64,000 nt of DNA from assembly GCA_030424865.1 (NCBI GenBank), contig JAUHVR010000022.1, positions 23,390 to 87,389 on the forward strand, read 5' to 3'. Both the position numbers and the translations under genes were made by a program. The first letter of the stretch is position 1. Each line of letters opens with the position of its first letter. Positions 37,638-56,915 of the stretch are shown here, piece by piece. Below the pieces are notes generated by a model. The model saw only the letters and a list, made by a program, of their open reading frames with translations, was not told the DNA's origin and did not search any database. This DNA comes from Alphaproteobacteria bacterium. Lineage in GTDB: Bacteria > Pseudomonadota > Alphaproteobacteria > Rhodobacterales > Rhodobacteraceae.

Positions 37638-39050
37638 ATGAAATCATGTGTTATGCTGAAGGTTATTCTGTCTTTCCTTGTTATTTGCACTTGCGCGGCG
37701 GCGTCTTTCGCAGAAGGCCGCGTCGCACTTGTTATGGGGAATGGGGCCTACACAAAAGCCCTGCCCTTGGTGAATCCGAAAAATGACGCGCTTGCGATCG
37801 CCGACTCCCTTAGAAAGTTGGGATTCGACGTCCATCAGGGTTTGGATCTGGATCGACGGGAGATGGTGGATGTTGTTCGTTCGTTCAGTTCGGCGCTAGA
37901 AGGCGCGGATGTTGCGATATTCTTCTATGCTGGTCACGCTATCCAAGTGGATGGTCGTAATTTCCTGATCCCAGTGGATGCGGAGGTTCAGTCAGAAACT
38001 GATCTGGATTTCGAGACCATCGAATTGGGTTTGGTGCTTCGCCAGATTGAACGGGATGCACGCAACGCGATCGTGCTTTTGGACGCCTGCCGTGACAATC
38101 CTTTTCGTCGTGCCCTGGCTCGATCCATGGGCGCTACCCGGTCTGCGGGAGCCTTGTCCAGAGGGCTGGCAACCTATGATATGATCGGCAGTTCGCTGGT
38201 AGGATATGCAACTGATCCCGGCGAGACAGCTGATGACGGCGTGGATGGTCACAGCCCCTTTACACGGGCTTTGCTGGCTCACATTGAAGAGCCGGGACTG
38301 GACATTTCCCTAGTGCTGCGCCGTGTGCGGAACGACGTTTTGAAAGCGACTCAGAACCGCCAACGTCCAAGCGTTGTCGACAAGCTTCGCGAAACGGTCG
38401 TTTTGGTGCCGGACGCGCCGCAGGACGATTTGATGGCTGTGGCGCGGGAGTGGTCGCAGATGGGCGACACCGATGATGTCAGGTTGATTGAAGCCTTCAT
38501 TGAGCGGTTTCCTGACAATCCGTTCACGGAATTGGCCCAATCGAAACTGGCCGCCTTGCAGAGCCAAAAGGTGCAGTCGAACTTAGTTACATCTTTGCAA
38601 AGACAACCGATTGCGCTGCCAGAACCAGATGTAGCGCTGCAGGAAAAAGAGGTAGCACTCCCAGAACCAGAGAATGATGACCTCGAAGTCGAAGCAGCAA
38701 AAGAACCGGTTCTAAGCAAGCGGGAAATTGCTCGGGCCGTTCAATCGGAACTTGATCGATTGGGATGCGATCCTGGCGGTATTGACGGGCTTTGGGGGAA
38801 AAAAAGCACCAGGGCACTTGATGCCTTTTTTAAGTTGGCAGATATCGCGCCCCTTGATCGCTCACCTTCGATGCAGGTGCTCGAACTCTTGAAGCAAACA
38901 TCCGATCCGGTCTGTCAAACAAAGTGTTCGGAAGGCGAAACCTTGCGAGATTTTGCATGTGTCGCGGCCGAGATGGCGCCATCTGTTGAACCCAAAACTC
39001 CTGCGCGTCAGTCTTGTTTCACGTTCAATGGCGTAACGCGCTGTAACTGA
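37638..39050 (+). CDS. Secreted caspase-like (peptidase C14) protein with PG-binding-like tail
   Basis: The protein (470 residues from the ATG at 37638; ATGs at 37620, 37623 and 37653 are alternatives, none with a good ribosome-binding site) has a signal peptide ending ICTCAAASFA. A caspase p20-like domain follows (about residues 26-250): RVALVMGNGAYTKALPLVNP, His of the dyad in IFFYAGHAIQVDG and Cys in AIVLLDACRDNPFRR. A linker with two LPEP repeats precedes a peptidoglycan-binding-like module (VQSELDRLGCDPGGIDGLWG) and a Cys-rich end (QSCFTFNGVTRCN). Both catalytic residues are present, so it may be active, in the periplasm. It looks AT-richer than the surrounding ribosomal genes. Confidence 0.85.
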   Translation: MKSCVMLKVILSFLVICTCAAASFAEGRVALVMGNGAYTKALPLVNPKNDALAIADSLRKLGFDVHQGLDLDRREMVDVVRSFSSALEGADVAIFFYAGHAIQVDGRNFLIPVDAEVQSETDLDFETIELGLVLRQIERDARNAIVLLDACRDNPFRRALARSMGATRSAGALSRGLATYDMIGSSLVGYATDPGETADDGVDGHSPFTRALLAHIEEPGLDISLVLRRVRNDVLKATQNRQRPSVVDKLRETVVLVPDAPQDDLMAVAREWSQMGDTDDVRLIEAFIERFPDNPFTELAQSKLAALQSQKVQSNLVTSLQRQPIALPEPDVALQEKEVALPEPENDDLEVEAAKEPVLSKREIARAVQSELDRLGCDPGGIDGLWGKKSTRALDAFFKLADIAPLDRSPSMQVLELLKQTSDPVCQTKCSEGETLRDFACVAAEMAPSVEPKTPARQSCFTFNGVTRCN

Positions 39051-39053
39051 AGT

Positions 39054-39740
39054 TCAAAAACGCATTTCCATCCAAGAGCCTTTGCTCTCTACGCGAACAA
39101 CCTCTGGAACCGTGTAATACAACCCACCTCTCTTGATCAGGCGGTTTGGATTGGCTTTGCCTCTCAACGACTGTCCAAAACATTTCGTTATGAAAGTTAA
39201 CATTCCTGACGATGTCGTTTTCGCGGTGCCGCTGCATAGGGCCACGCCTGAAGCTTGAACATCGAACTTCCAGGCGACCATGTTGTCGTACCGGTAACGC
39301 GTAGGTTGTTGACTATATAGGGCGCTTGCGGTCTGAAGCTTGCCGGACTTTTGGTCGAAGATTTTGATTTCTACTGGAATTGGTTGGATTTTTTGGACTG
39401 AACTGCGATAGAGGCCGTCAACAATTTTTCCACTCCGTACGGCTACTCGACATTTTTCGCGGACGGAAATACCCTGCGGCTTCAGGAAGTCGTTCAAACG
39501 CTTTTTGTCGTCTTCACAATGCTTTAGAACTTCCTTGATTGGGTTTTCGATTGCTAGAAGGCAGTGATGTACGTAGTTCGGCACCCATGCAACATATATG
39601 TATTTGTCCGGGATGCCTTTGCGCTGCGCGAATTTCAGACAGGAGTTGTGTTTTCTCCCAATATCGTGGGCGCTTGCCAACACTGGCGCAACTGAGATGG
39701 CCAAAACCGAAAAAAGAAACTTCCAATTCAACATTTGCAT
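39054..39740 (-). CDS. Secreted protein of unknown function, convergent with the caspase gene
   Basis: The 228-residue product starts with a signal peptide (MQMLNWKFLFSVLAISVAPV, cleavage near LASA). The mature part contains seven or so cysteines spread in SCLKFAQ, HHCLL, KHCEDD, EKCRVAV, ALCSG and TKCFG, which suggests disulfides. I do not recognise the family. The gene faces the caspase gene tail to tail with only three bases between stops (39050 and 39054), and shares its AT-rich look, so the two may have arrived together. Start uncertain between 39740 and 39734. Confidence 0.65.
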   Translation of the reverse strand: MQMLNWKFLFSVLAISVAPVLASAHDIGRKHNSCLKFAQRKGIPDKYIYVAWVPNYVHHCLLAIENPIKEVLKHCEDDKKRLNDFLKPQGISVREKCRVAVRSGKIVDGLYRSSVQKIQPIPVEIKIFDQKSGKLQTASALYSQQPTRYRYDNMVAWKFDVQASGVALCSGTAKTTSSGMLTFITKCFGQSLRGKANPNRLIKRGGLYYTVPEVVRVESKGSWMEMRF

Positions 39741-40077
39741 AGATTCCACCGGTTGAATAACAGTCACTCTTGCATATCCGGCCTAGCAGACCAAATTATT
39801 CTTGCGTTTACCGCCTTGCGTTTGTCTGGCTACCGAAGTATCGCACATCCCTGCGCACAGCCTTCGATTCGTCGGGCCTGTGCGCACTTCGTCCAAGACG
39901 GTGGGTGGGGACATATCCCCTTAATCTCCTGCCCGAGACGGGAAGAGACCGGATTGACCGGGGGCTGGACCCTCGGGCGCTCTTGGCGGACCCCCGTAAA
40001 AAAGGACCTGAACGCCGGGCAGTCGCTCGGCAGAACTGAGCCGGGGGGCATTTGCCCTCCATTATTGGAGTGAAACT
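39741..40077 (+). promoter_or_regulatory. rplJ leader region
   Basis: The 337 bases before rplJ contain GC-rich text with several possible short stems from about 39900 (for example GGGCATTTGCCC near 40045) and end with TTGGAG before the GTG start. An L10(L12)-type autoregulatory leader is expected at this place, but I did not fold it. The distal part (39741-39880) is more AT-rich and has nothing I can name. Confidence 0.4.
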
Positions 40078-40596
40078 GTGGATAGAGCCCAGAAAGAAAA
40101 AGTGGTCGAAGAACTCGGCCAGATCTTCGAAAGCTCTGGCGTCGTGGTGGTTTCCCACTACGAAGGTCTCACGGTTGCCGAGATGCAGGACCTGCGCGCA
40201 CGCGCCCGTGAAGCGGGCAGCGCGGTTCGTGTCGCCAAGAACAGGCTCGCCAAGATCGCCCTCGAGGGTCGTCCCTGCGCAAGCATTGCCGACTACATGA
40301 CGGGCATGACAGTGCTCACCTATTCCGAAGACCCAGTGTCCGCCGCCAAGGTGGTCGAGGGTTTCGCCAAGGACAACAAGAAGTTTGAAATCCTTGGTGG
40401 TGCGATGGGTGAGACCGCACTGGATCGTTCCGGCGTCGAAGCCGTGTCGAAAATGCCTTCGCGTGAAGAGCTTATTGCTTCGATCGTGGGCTGCATCGGC
40501 GCACCTGCTTCGAACATCGCTGGCGCGATTGGCGCACCTGCTTCGAACATCGCATCCATTCTGTCGACCATCGAAGAAAAGGCAGAGGCTGCGTAA
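40078..40596 (+). CDS. rplJ: 50S ribosomal protein L10
   Basis: The 172-residue L10 starts at a GTG (40078) with GGAG upstream and reads [20 protein letters not shown]. The stalk-base motif [22 protein letters not shown] and the rRNA-binding KNRLAKIA are present. The C-terminal helix holds an internal repeat [11 protein letters not shown] / [11 protein letters not shown], the usual family pattern of L12-binding helix segments. It anchors L7/L12 dimers. Normally it follows rplA directly; here it is about 5.3 kb away. Confidence 0.97.
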   Translation: MDRAQKEKVVEELGQIFESSGVVVVSHYEGLTVAEMQDLRARAREAGSAVRVAKNRLAKIALEGRPCASIADYMTGMTVLTYSEDPVSAAKVVEGFAKDNKKFEILGGAMGETALDRSGVEAVSKMPSREELIASIVGCIGAPASNIAGAIGAPASNIASILSTIEEKAEAA

Positions 40597-40668
40597 GGCA
40601 CCTAATGAGATCTGCGTGGGGATCCTCTCCCCGACGTTGGAACACATATCTATACGGAAAGAAGTCAC

Positions 40669-41052
40669 ATGGCTGATCTGAAAGCACTGGCGGAAAGCAT
40701 CGTCAACCTGACCCTGCTGGAAGCACAAGAACTGAAAACCATCCTCAAGGACGAGTACGGCATCGAGCCCGCAGCTGGCGGCGCTGTTATGGTTGCCGGC
40801 GCAGCAGGCGGCGACGCCGGCGGTGCAGCTGAGGAAGAAAAGACCGAATTCGACGTGATCCTGAAATCGGCAGGCGCGAAGAAAATCAACGTCATCAAAG
40901 AAGTCCGCGGCATCACCGGCCTGGGCCTGAAAGAAGCCAAAGAGCTGGTCGAAGCCGGCGGCAAGGCTGTCAAAGAAGGCGTCTCGAAGGACGAAGCAGA
41001 AGAGCTGAAGAAGAAGCTCGAAGAAGCTGGCGCGGAAGTCGAAGTCAAGTAA
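40669..41052 (+). CDS. rplL: 50S ribosomal protein L7/L12
   Basis: The 127-residue protein has the N-terminal dimer domain ([20 protein letters not shown]), the flexible Ala/Gly hinge ([17 protein letters not shown]) and the C-terminal factor-binding domain ([20 protein letters not shown], ending AGAEVEVK). It recruits translational GTPases. It lies 72 bases after rplJ and before a hairpin and the rpoB leader. Confidence 0.98.
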   Translation: MADLKALAESIVNLTLLEAQELKTILKDEYGIEPAAGGAVMVAGAAGGDAGGAAEEEKTEFDVILKSAGAKKINVIKEVRGITGLGLKEAKELVEAGGKAVKEGVSKDEAEELKKKLEEAGAEVEVK

Positions 41053-41082
41053 GCTTGACTTCGCCATTCTGGCGAATTGTGG

Positions 41083-41120
41083 CAGGCGTCCCCGGTCCCG
41101 GGGGCGCCTGTTGCGTTTTG
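41083..41120 (+). terminator. Hairpin after rplL, possible attenuator
   Basis: A GC-rich stem of about 12 bp (CAGGCGTCCCCGG / CCGGGGGCGCCTG, one mismatch) is followed by TTGCGTTTTG, a modest T-tail. It sits between rplL and rpoB, where partial attenuation is known in other bacteria. Confidence 0.65.
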
Positions 41121-41570
41121 ACCGGTCAAAGTCTTTGCAGTTACACCTTGACGCTGCGGCGTCCGGCTGGGATGCTGCGTTAAGATTTTTCTCTTGACTT
41201 TTTTCTTTCATACCCTTGCGTTCTCAATCTTCACGACATATTTGGGACTTTTCGGCGGGCTCGATTGATTCGAGGCCGCTCTTTCCATTTTGACATCACA
41301 GGGTAGGCAGAACACTCAGGGCACACATCAAGAAGGACCCCGGGTAGAACAGGTAACGCGCTGACATTGCTAAAAATTTCCGACCCCCGTGTTGGCAAGC
41401 ATCCTTTGACGCAAAGGGTGTTTCCCAAGGCAGGGATCACAGGATCGAGTGGCCTTCGGTGGGACGAAGGCCGAGAATGGACCGAAATTCATGCCGTCTC
41501 GGACGGGGGTGACGCTGGAGCCCGACAGCGATCACACCTGGTGAGAAACGAAAAAAGGTGATCAACGACC
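41121..41570 (+). promoter_or_regulatory. rpoB leader region
   Basis: The 450 bases before rpoB hold no gene. They include a perfect stem GGCCTTCG / CGAAGGCC at 41451-41472 and a smaller CCTTT-GACGC-AAAGG hairpin at 41403-41417. The segment from 41240 to 41360 shows nothing recognisable. A TTGACT near 41194 could be a -35 box, but no good -10 follows. Confidence 0.4.
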
Positions 41571-45707
<4,137 letters not shown>

Positions 45708-45713
45708 GGGAAA

Positions 45714-45759
45714 CGAAATCCTTCAAGGATTTCGGTCCGATTTTCGTGACGAAAATCGG
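45714..45759 (+). repeat. Twin perfect hairpins between rpoB and rpoC
   Basis: Hairpin 1 at 45714-45734 is CGAAATCC-TTCAA-GGATTTCG; hairpin 2 at 45737-45759 is CCGATTTTCG-TGA-CGAAAATCGG. Neither is followed by a T-run, so they are not terminators. The sequence resembles palindromic units that I recall as dispersed in roseobacter genomes. Confidence 0.7.
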
Positions 45760-45805
45760 CACCCTCCAAGCTTCCACCACACCCTCTGAACTTTGAGGTA
45801 ATGCT

Positions 45806-50050
<4,245 letters not shown>

Positions 50051-50070
50051 GCGGACCGAGACTTGAATTG

Positions 50071-50104
50071 AAAGGGGCCCCTCAAACGAGGGGCCCTTTT
50101 TTGT
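50071..50104 (+). terminator. Rho-independent terminator of rpoBC
   Basis: AAGGGGCCCCTC-AAAC-GAGGGGCCCTT is followed by seven T. It lies 20 bases beyond rpoC. Confidence 0.93.
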
Positions 50105-50355
50105 TGGATCAGGGAGCCGCTGTGCGGGGCGTCCGGCACCGTCTTGCAGGTGCCGTCCATCTGACGACGGAACATCGCGGCCGAGAGGCACATTGGTCAT
50201 TCCGTTCTCCGCTTTCGCGGGTTCGGATAGATTGGACAGACGCGGGCCGGGATGTGTGACAGCTTCCCAAAAAAATCTGCGCCGCCGCCATGTCACGGCG
50301 TATTTGGTCGTTTTCTGAGTGGTGCGCAGGCGGCCCTGCTGATAGCCCCAAGACC

Positions 50356-51237
50356 ATGGCCCGAATGTCCGACAATCTTTACGGCGCGCTGATGATGTCC
50401 GGCTCTATGGCGTTCTTTGCCCTGGGCGACACCTGCATCAAGGTGATCGGCACCGACTTGCCGCTGTCGCAACTGCTGTTCCTGCGCGGGATCGTGGCCA
50501 CGGTCTGCGTAGCGGCGCTGGCCTGGCAGGCGCGCGGGTTGAGCTTTCGGATATCGCGCGCCGATGGTCTGATGATTGCCCTACGTAGCCTGGCCGAGAT
50601 CGGCGCGGCCTATTTCTTTCTGACGGCGCTCATTCACATGCCGATCGCCAACGTCACGGCCTTGCTGCAGACGCTGCCACTGACGGTGACCCTTGGCGCG
50701 GCGCTGGTGTTTCGCGAGCCGGTCGGCTGGCGCCGGGCCATCGCCATCGCGGTGGGCTTTCTGGGCATGTTGCTGATCGTGCAGCCGGGCGGGGCGGGGT
50801 TTTCATCCTGGTCGATCTACGCACTGGTCGCGGTGGCCTGCGTGACGGCGCGGGATCTTACCACGCGCAAGATTTCAGGTGACGTGCCCTCGTTGACCGT
50901 GGCGCTGGCCGGGGTGGCCAGCATCATGGCCTTTGGCGGCATCACCTCGATCGGCACTTCGTTTGTGGCGATGGACCTGCGGTTGGTGCTTTTGCTGCTC
51001 GCCGCGGCGGGCTTCAGCGTCGGGGCGTTTTCGCTCAGCGTCTTGGCGATGCGACACGGCGAGTTGAGCTTTACCGCGCCTTTCCGTTACTCGGGCCTGC
51101 TTTGCGCGGCGATCCTGGGGTTTGTGGTGTTCGGAGAGGTGCCGAATGCGCTGGCGGCGCTTGGCTGCGTGATCGTTGTGGCGGCCGGTGTTTTCACCTT
51201 GTTGCGCGAACAGGCCGTCAAGCGGTCTGCGGGGTGA
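50356..51237 (+). CDS. DMT-superfamily (EamA) transporter
   Basis: The 293-residue protein has about ten hydrophobic segments arranged as two EamA repeats. Repeat 1 has LSQLLFLRGIVATVCVAALA and ANVTALLQTLPLTVTLGAAL; repeat 2 ends APFRYSGLLCAAILGFVVFG. Members move metabolites or amino-acid-like solutes; the substrate is unknown. The start could be the ATG at 50356 or 50365; neither has a strong ribosome-binding site. It is adjacent and convergent to the glycosyltransferase gene (stops abut at 51237/51238). Confidence 0.88.
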   Translation: MARMSDNLYGALMMSGSMAFFALGDTCIKVIGTDLPLSQLLFLRGIVATVCVAALAWQARGLSFRISRADGLMIALRSLAEIGAAYFFLTALIHMPIANVTALLQTLPLTVTLGAALVFREPVGWRRAIAIAVGFLGMLLIVQPGGAGFSSWSIYALVAVACVTARDLTTRKISGDVPSLTVALAGVASIMAFGGITSIGTSFVAMDLRLVLLLLAAAGFSVGAFSLSVLAMRHGELSFTAPFRYSGLLCAAILGFVVFGEVPNALAALGCVIVVAAGVFTLLREQAVKRSAG

Positions 51238-52041
51238 TCAGGCAAAGGCGCGGCGCACGGCGACGTTGTCGATGGCGTAGGTTTCGCGGAACAGCTTGCG
51301 GGTGTCGTCGTCCAGCAGGGGCAACGGGGCAGGGGGCTTGCGGTCGCCTTGACGCGAGTCGTTGAAGCCGTTGTGACCCCGTATGTACATCGGTGCGTCT
51401 GTCAGGGTCACGGTGGGCATGAACCGGGGCAGCCGGCGGTGCATGAAGTTCATGATGGTCAGCTTGTGCCCTGCCTTGACGGACATGCCAAGCGCGACGC
51501 CCCAGAAGGGTTCCAGCTCTTCGCGGGCGCGGATGCCTTCGGGGCCTGCGGTGGTGACATAGCCCCGGTTGAAGTCGAAGCCGACCAGCGGGTTGCCCTG
51601 CACCAGCCCCTCACAATCGCGGGCGGCCTGACGCAGGCGTTGGACAAAATTCACGGCAACCGCGTCGTCATCGTCGTGGCGAAACTGCAGGCAGGGGGCT
51701 GACAGGTCGCCGCGTTCGGCGTTGATCACCTCTTGGCAGACCTTGCGATGGGGCATCGGAGGACGAGAGACGATCTTGGCCTGCGGGAAATCCGCAATCA
51801 GCGCCTTTAGGCGGGCGAGATGGGGCGCAGGCAGGCTGTCGCCCACCAGGATCACAAAGGTGAAATCAGGGTCTGTCTGGGCCTTCAGACCGGGCAGACA
51901 GAGGGTTTCGAAGTGGCGGAATCGCTCTTCCATCCGGGCGGGGGCATACAGGAAGTCCATGCGATCGCCGATGCTGTCGTGTTCGACCTGAAAGCCGCCC
52001 TCGGCCGGGTAGGAAAATCTGCAAAACCCAATTACTTGCAT
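51238..52041 (-). CDS. Putative rhamnosyltransferase-like glycosyltransferase
   Basis: The 267-residue protein starts MQVIGFCRFSYPAEGGFQVE. It has a GT-A style layout: FTFVILVGDSLPAPHLARLK near residue 60, and a DxD-like metal site in LQFRHDDDDAVAVNFVQRLR near residue 120. The pattern fits the Rhodobacterales family named putative rhamnosyl transferase (PF11316). The acceptor and sugar are unknown. AGGGA precedes the ATG at 52041. It lies between the DMT transporter and the promoter of the rpsL operon. Confidence 0.8.
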   Translation of the reverse strand: MQVIGFCRFSYPAEGGFQVEHDSIGDRMDFLYAPARMEERFRHFETLCLPGLKAQTDPDFTFVILVGDSLPAPHLARLKALIADFPQAKIVSRPPMPHRKVCQEVINAERGDLSAPCLQFRHDDDDAVAVNFVQRLRQAARDCEGLVQGNPLVGFDFNRGYVTTAGPEGIRAREELEPFWGVALGMSVKAGHKLTIMNFMHRRLPRFMPTVTLTDAPMYIRGHNGFNDSRQGDRKPPAPLPLLDDDTRKLFRETYAIDNVAVRRAFA

Positions 52042-52113
52042 CGCGTGTCCCTGTAGAAAATACTGTGCACAGCTTTGCCGTTGCGACCCGTCGTTCGCAA
52101 GGCTCACCTGCTG

Positions 52114-52142
52114 TTGACAAGGCCCCCGACTCCCCCTATACG
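52114..52142 (+). promoter_or_regulatory. Strong promoter of the rpsL-rpsG-fusA-tuf operon
   Basis: TTGACA at 52114-52119 and TATACG at 52137-52142 are spaced by 17 bases, the best sigma-70 match in the window. It leaves an untranslated leader of about 300 bases before rpsL (52150-52449), which holds no supported gene. Confidence 0.75.
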
Positions 52143-52449
52143 CCCGCTATCTCGGCGGAGGGTTTCCCCCTTGCGTCGATCCACAGGACTAGAGCGGTCA
52201 AGATCCGGGCCCTGCGCCCCGATCCTCTGGACACCTACCGCGTCGTTCCCGCGATTTGGGGACGCATGCGGTTTTTTGCGTCGCACCCAGGTGTTGCGCA
52301 TAGACCTGCGCACCTTAACGGCGCGCAAACAAATGCGCACCATGCCGGTGCAAACGGCCAAAAGCGGGCGCGCCAACGGTCGACCAAGAGAAACCGCACG
52401 GGAGCGCCCGTGCACCACATATGTGAGCTTACACGGGGATAGAACCGGA

Positions 52450-52821
52450 ATGCCAACGATCCAACAGCTGATCCGCAAGCCGCGGCAGCCCAAAGTCAAA
52501 CGCTCGAAGTCGCAGCACCTTGAGCAGTGCCCTCAGAAGCGCGGCGTTTGCACCCGCGTCTACACCACCACTCCGAAAAAGCCGAACTCGGCAATGCGGA
52601 AGGTGGCCAAGGTGCGTCTGACCAACGGCTACGAAGTGATCAGCTACATCCCGGGTGAAAGCCACAACCTGCAGGAGCACTCGGTGGTCCTGATCCGTGG
52701 CGGCCGTGTGAAAGACCTTCCGGGTGTTCGTTACCACATCCTGCGTGGTGTTCTGGATACCCAGGGCGTCAAAGACCGTAAGCAGCGCCGCTCGAAGTAC
52801 GGCGCCAAGCGTCCGAAGTAA
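52450..52821 (+). CDS. rpsL: 30S ribosomal protein S12
   Basis: The 123-residue S12 begins [20 protein letters not shown]. The decoding-centre motifs are wild type: [15 protein letters not shown] with Lys at the position equal to E. coli Lys43, and [14 protein letters not shown] with Lys at position 88, so no streptomycin-resistance change is evident. It opens the str operon with rpsG 12 bases downstream. Confidence 0.99.
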   Translation: MPTIQQLIRKPRQPKVKRSKSQHLEQCPQKRGVCTRVYTTTPKKPNSAMRKVAKVRLTNGYEVISYIPGESHNLQEHSVVLIRGGRVKDLPGVRYHILRGVLDTQGVKDRKQRRSKYGAKRPK

Positions 52822-52833
52822 GAGGAAGATACC

Positions 52834-53304
52834 ATGTCCCGCCGTCACGCTGCTGAAAAACGCGAAGTTCTGCCCGACGCCAAGTTTGGCGATCGCGTGC
52901 TGACCAAATTCATGAACAACCTGATGATCGACGGTAAGAAGTCGGTCGCAGAGCGCATCGTCTACAACGCCCTGGACCGCGTTGAATCCAAGATCAAGCG
53001 CGCACCTGTCGAAGTCTTCCACGAAGCGCTCGACAACATCAAACCCTCGCTCGAAGTTCGTTCGCGCCGGGTTGGTGGTGCAACCTATCAGGTTCCCGTC
53101 GAAGTGCGCCCCGAGCGCCGTGAAGCGCTGGCCATCCGCTGGCTGATCACCGCCTCGCGCGCCCGCAACGAAAACACAATGGAAGAACGCCTCGCAGGCG
53201 AACTGCTGGATGCTGTAAACTCCCGCGGTGCTGCCGTTAAGAAGCGCGAAGACACCCACAAGATGGCCGACGCGAACAAAGCGTTCAGCCATTACCGCTG
53301 GTAA
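52834..53304 (+). CDS. rpsG: 30S ribosomal protein S7
   Basis: The 156-residue S7 starts [20 protein letters not shown] and has the rRNA-binding regions [20 protein letters not shown] and [20 protein letters not shown]. It nucleates assembly of the 30S head. It is second in the operon, with fusA 33 bases downstream. Confidence 0.98.
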   Translation: MSRRHAAEKREVLPDAKFGDRVLTKFMNNLMIDGKKSVAERIVYNALDRVESKIKRAPVEVFHEALDNIKPSLEVRSRRVGGATYQVPVEVRPERREALAIRWLITASRARNENTMEERLAGELLDAVNSRGAAVKKREDTHKMADANKAFSHYRW

Positions 53305-53337
53305 CCCCTTTCCACAGGCTCAGAAGGCTCAGTCCCC

Positions 53338-55455
53338 ATGGCACGCGAATACCCTCTCGATCGCTATCGCAACTTCGGCATCATGGCGCATATCGACGCT
53401 GGTAAAACCACCACGTCCGAGCGCATCCTGTACTACACCGGCAAGTCGCACAACATCGGTGAGGTGCACGATGGTGCAGCCACCATGGACTGGATGGAGC
53501 AAGAGCAGGAACGCGGCATCACCATCACCTCGGCCGCGACCACCACGTTCTGGGAGCGCACCGAAGACGGTCAAAACGCCCAGACCGAAAAGCACCGCTT
53601 CAACATCATCGACACCCCCGGCCACGTGGACTTCACCATCGAAGTCGAACGTTCGCTGGCGGTTCTCGACGGTGCTGTCTGTGTTCTGGACGCCAACGCC
53701 GGTGTTGAACCCCAGACCGAAACCGTGTGGCGTCAGGCTGACCGCTACAAGGTTCCGCGCATTGTCTTCGTCAACAAGATGGACAAGATCGGCGCTGACT
53801 TCTTCAACTGCCACAAGATGGTTGAAGAGCGCACCGGCGCGCGTGCCGTTCCGGTCGGCATCCCGATCGGTGCCGAGACCGAGCTGGAAGGCATGATCGA
53901 CCTCGTCCTGATGAAGGAATGGCTGTGGAAGGGCGACGACCTGGGTGCGACCTGGGAACTCGTCGACATCCGTCCCGAGCTGCAGGACCAGGCCGAAGAA
54001 TGGCGCGGCGTCATGATCGAAGCCGCCGTCGAAATGGACGACGACGCGATGGAAGCCTATCTCGAAGGCGAAGAGCCGTCGGTCGAGACCCTGCGCGCCC
54101 TGCTGCGCAAAGGCACGCTGGAAATGGCCTTTGTCCCGATGCTGGGTGGCTCGGCGTTCAAGAACAAAGGTGTTCAGCCGCTGCTGAACGCTGTGATCGA
54201 CTATCTGCCCAGCCCCCTGGACGTTGTTGATTACATGGGCTTTGAGCCGGGCGACGAAGACGAAGTTCGGAACATCGCGCGTCGCGCAGACGACGAAATG
54301 GCCTTCTCGGGTCTGGCGTTCAAAATCATGAACGACCCCTTCGTTGGTTCGCTGACCTTTGTCCGCATCTACTCGGGCACCCTGTCCAAGGGCGACCAGA
54401 TGCTGAACTCGACCAAGGGCAACAACGAGCGTGTTGGCCGGATGATGATGATGCACTCGAACAACCGCGAGGAAATCGAGTGGGCCGGTTCCGGCGACAT
54501 TATCGCGCTGGGTGGTCTGAAGAACACCACCACCGGTGACACTCTCTGCGCCAAGAACGACCCGGTTGTTCTGGAAACGATGACCTTCCCCGATCCGGTG
54601 ATCGAGATCGCGGTCGAGCCCAAGACCAAGGGCGACCAAGAGAAGATGTCTCAGGGTCTGCAGCGTCTGGCGGCCGAAGACCCGTCGTTCCGCGTCGAGA
54701 CCGACATCGAGTCGGGCCAGACCATCATGAAGGGCATGGGCGAACTGCACCTGGACATCCTGGTCGACCGCCTGAAGCGCGAATTCAAGGTCGAGGCGAA
54801 CATCGGTGCGCCGCAGGTTGCTTATCGTGAGACCATCAGCCACGAGGTCGAGCACACCTACACCCACAAGAAACAGTCGGGTGGTTCGGGTCAGTTCGCC
54901 GAGGTGAAGATGATCATCTCGCCGACCGAGGCAGGCGAAGGCTACTCGTTCGAAAGCCGTATCGTCGGTGGTGCTGTTCCCAAGGAATACATCCCCGGTG
55001 TTGAGAAGGGCATCGAAAGCGTCATGGACAGCGGCCCGCTGGCTGGCTTCCCCGTGATCGACTTCAAGGTTGCTCTGATCGACGGTAAGTTCCACGACGT
55101 GGACTCGAGCGTTCTGGCCTTTGAAATCGCAGCTCGTATGGGCATGCGCGAAGGCATGAAGAAAGCGGGCGCCAAGCTGCTGGAACCGGTGATGAAGGTC
55201 GAAGTGATCACGCCGGAAGAATACACCGGTGGCATCATCGGCGACCTGACCTCGCGCCGGGGCCAGGTGTCGGGCCAGGAGCCGCGCGGCAACGCCATCG
55301 CCATCGACGCGAAGGTGCCGCTGGCAAACATGTTTGGCTACATCAACACGCTTCGTTCGATGTCGTCGGGCCGCGCCCAGTTCACCATGCAGTTCTCGCA
55401 CTACGATCCGGTGCCGCAGAACATCAGCGACGAGATCCAGGCGAAATACGCATAA
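53338..55455 (+). CDS. fusA: Elongation factor G
   Basis: The 705-residue translocase has G1 [19 protein letters not shown], the G2 region [17 protein letters not shown]3 [16 protein letters not shown] and G4 [12 protein letters not shown], then domains II-V to the end IQAKYA. It drives ribosomal translocation. The start is the ATG at 53338. It is followed by a palindromic repeat pair and the second tuf gene. Confidence 0.99.
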   Translation: MAREYPLDRYRNFGIMAHIDAGKTTTSERILYYTGKSHNIGEVHDGAATMDWMEQEQERGITITSAATTTFWERTEDGQNAQTEKHRFNIIDTPGHVDFTIEVERSLAVLDGAVCVLDANAGVEPQTETVWRQADRYKVPRIVFVNKMDKIGADFFNCHKMVEERTGARAVPVGIPIGAETELEGMIDLVLMKEWLWKGDDLGATWELVDIRPELQDQAEEWRGVMIEAAVEMDDDAMEAYLEGEEPSVETLRALLRKGTLEMAFVPMLGGSAFKNKGVQPLLNAVIDYLPSPLDVVDYMGFEPGDEDEVRNIARRADDEMAFSGLAFKIMNDPFVGSLTFVRIYSGTLSKGDQMLNSTKGNNERVGRMMMMHSNNREEIEWAGSGDIIALGGLKNTTTGDTLCAKNDPVVLETMTFPDPVIEIAVEPKTKGDQEKMSQGLQRLAAEDPSFRVETDIESGQTIMKGMGELHLDILVDRLKREFKVEANIGAPQVAYRETISHEVEHTYTHKKQSGGSGQFAEVKMIISPTEAGEGYSFESRIVGGAVPKEYIPGVEKGIESVMDSGPLAGFPVIDFKVALIDGKFHDVDSSVLAFEIAARMGMREGMKKAGAKLLEPVMKVEVITPEEYTGGIIGDLTSRRGQVSGQEPRGNAIAIDAKVPLANMFGYINTLRSMSSGRAQFTMQFSHYDPVPQNISDEIQAKYA

Positions 55456-55461
55456 CGGGAC

Positions 55462-55513
55462 GGCGGGGTGAACCCCGCCCTACCCACCACCGTAGGGCGG
55501 GGTTTACCCCGCC
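55462..55513. repeat. Palindromic intergenic repeat, two inverted copies (3 and 4)
   Basis: GGCGGGGTGAACCCCGCC plus CTAC (55462-55483) is followed after eight bases by its inverse GTAG plus GGCGGGGTTTACCCCGCC (55492-55513). The two can also pair with each other into one long hairpin. It lies between fusA and tuf, within an operon, with no T-run. Confidence 0.85.
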
Positions 55514-55540
55514 ACCCAAAGTCAAAAGGGAGCCAATACC

Positions 55541-56716
<1,176 letters not shown>

Positions 56717-56915
56717 TCGCACCTCTGTTGCGATAGCGGTGACAGGCGATCCGGCTCCGGCCGGATCTGCCAGGACCCGCAGCTGAGAATTCCGGGCTCA
56801 CGCCCAGCAAGACTACCTCTGGGCGGCCTCAAAAGCCGCCCATCGGGTTCGACGAGGGCCAGCGGCCAACCGGTGGTCCTCCTATCAACTCCAATGCCGT
56901 GAAAGGCGAAGAACA

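Noticed and set aside
40484..40570. Tandem repeat inside rplJ as a possible mutation
   Set aside because: The GAPASNIA duplication corresponds to the repeated L12-binding helix segments usual in L10 of this group.
41194..41225. Promoter at TTGACT before rpoB
   Set aside because: No acceptable -10 box at 16-18 bases; left as a weak possibility in the leader entry.
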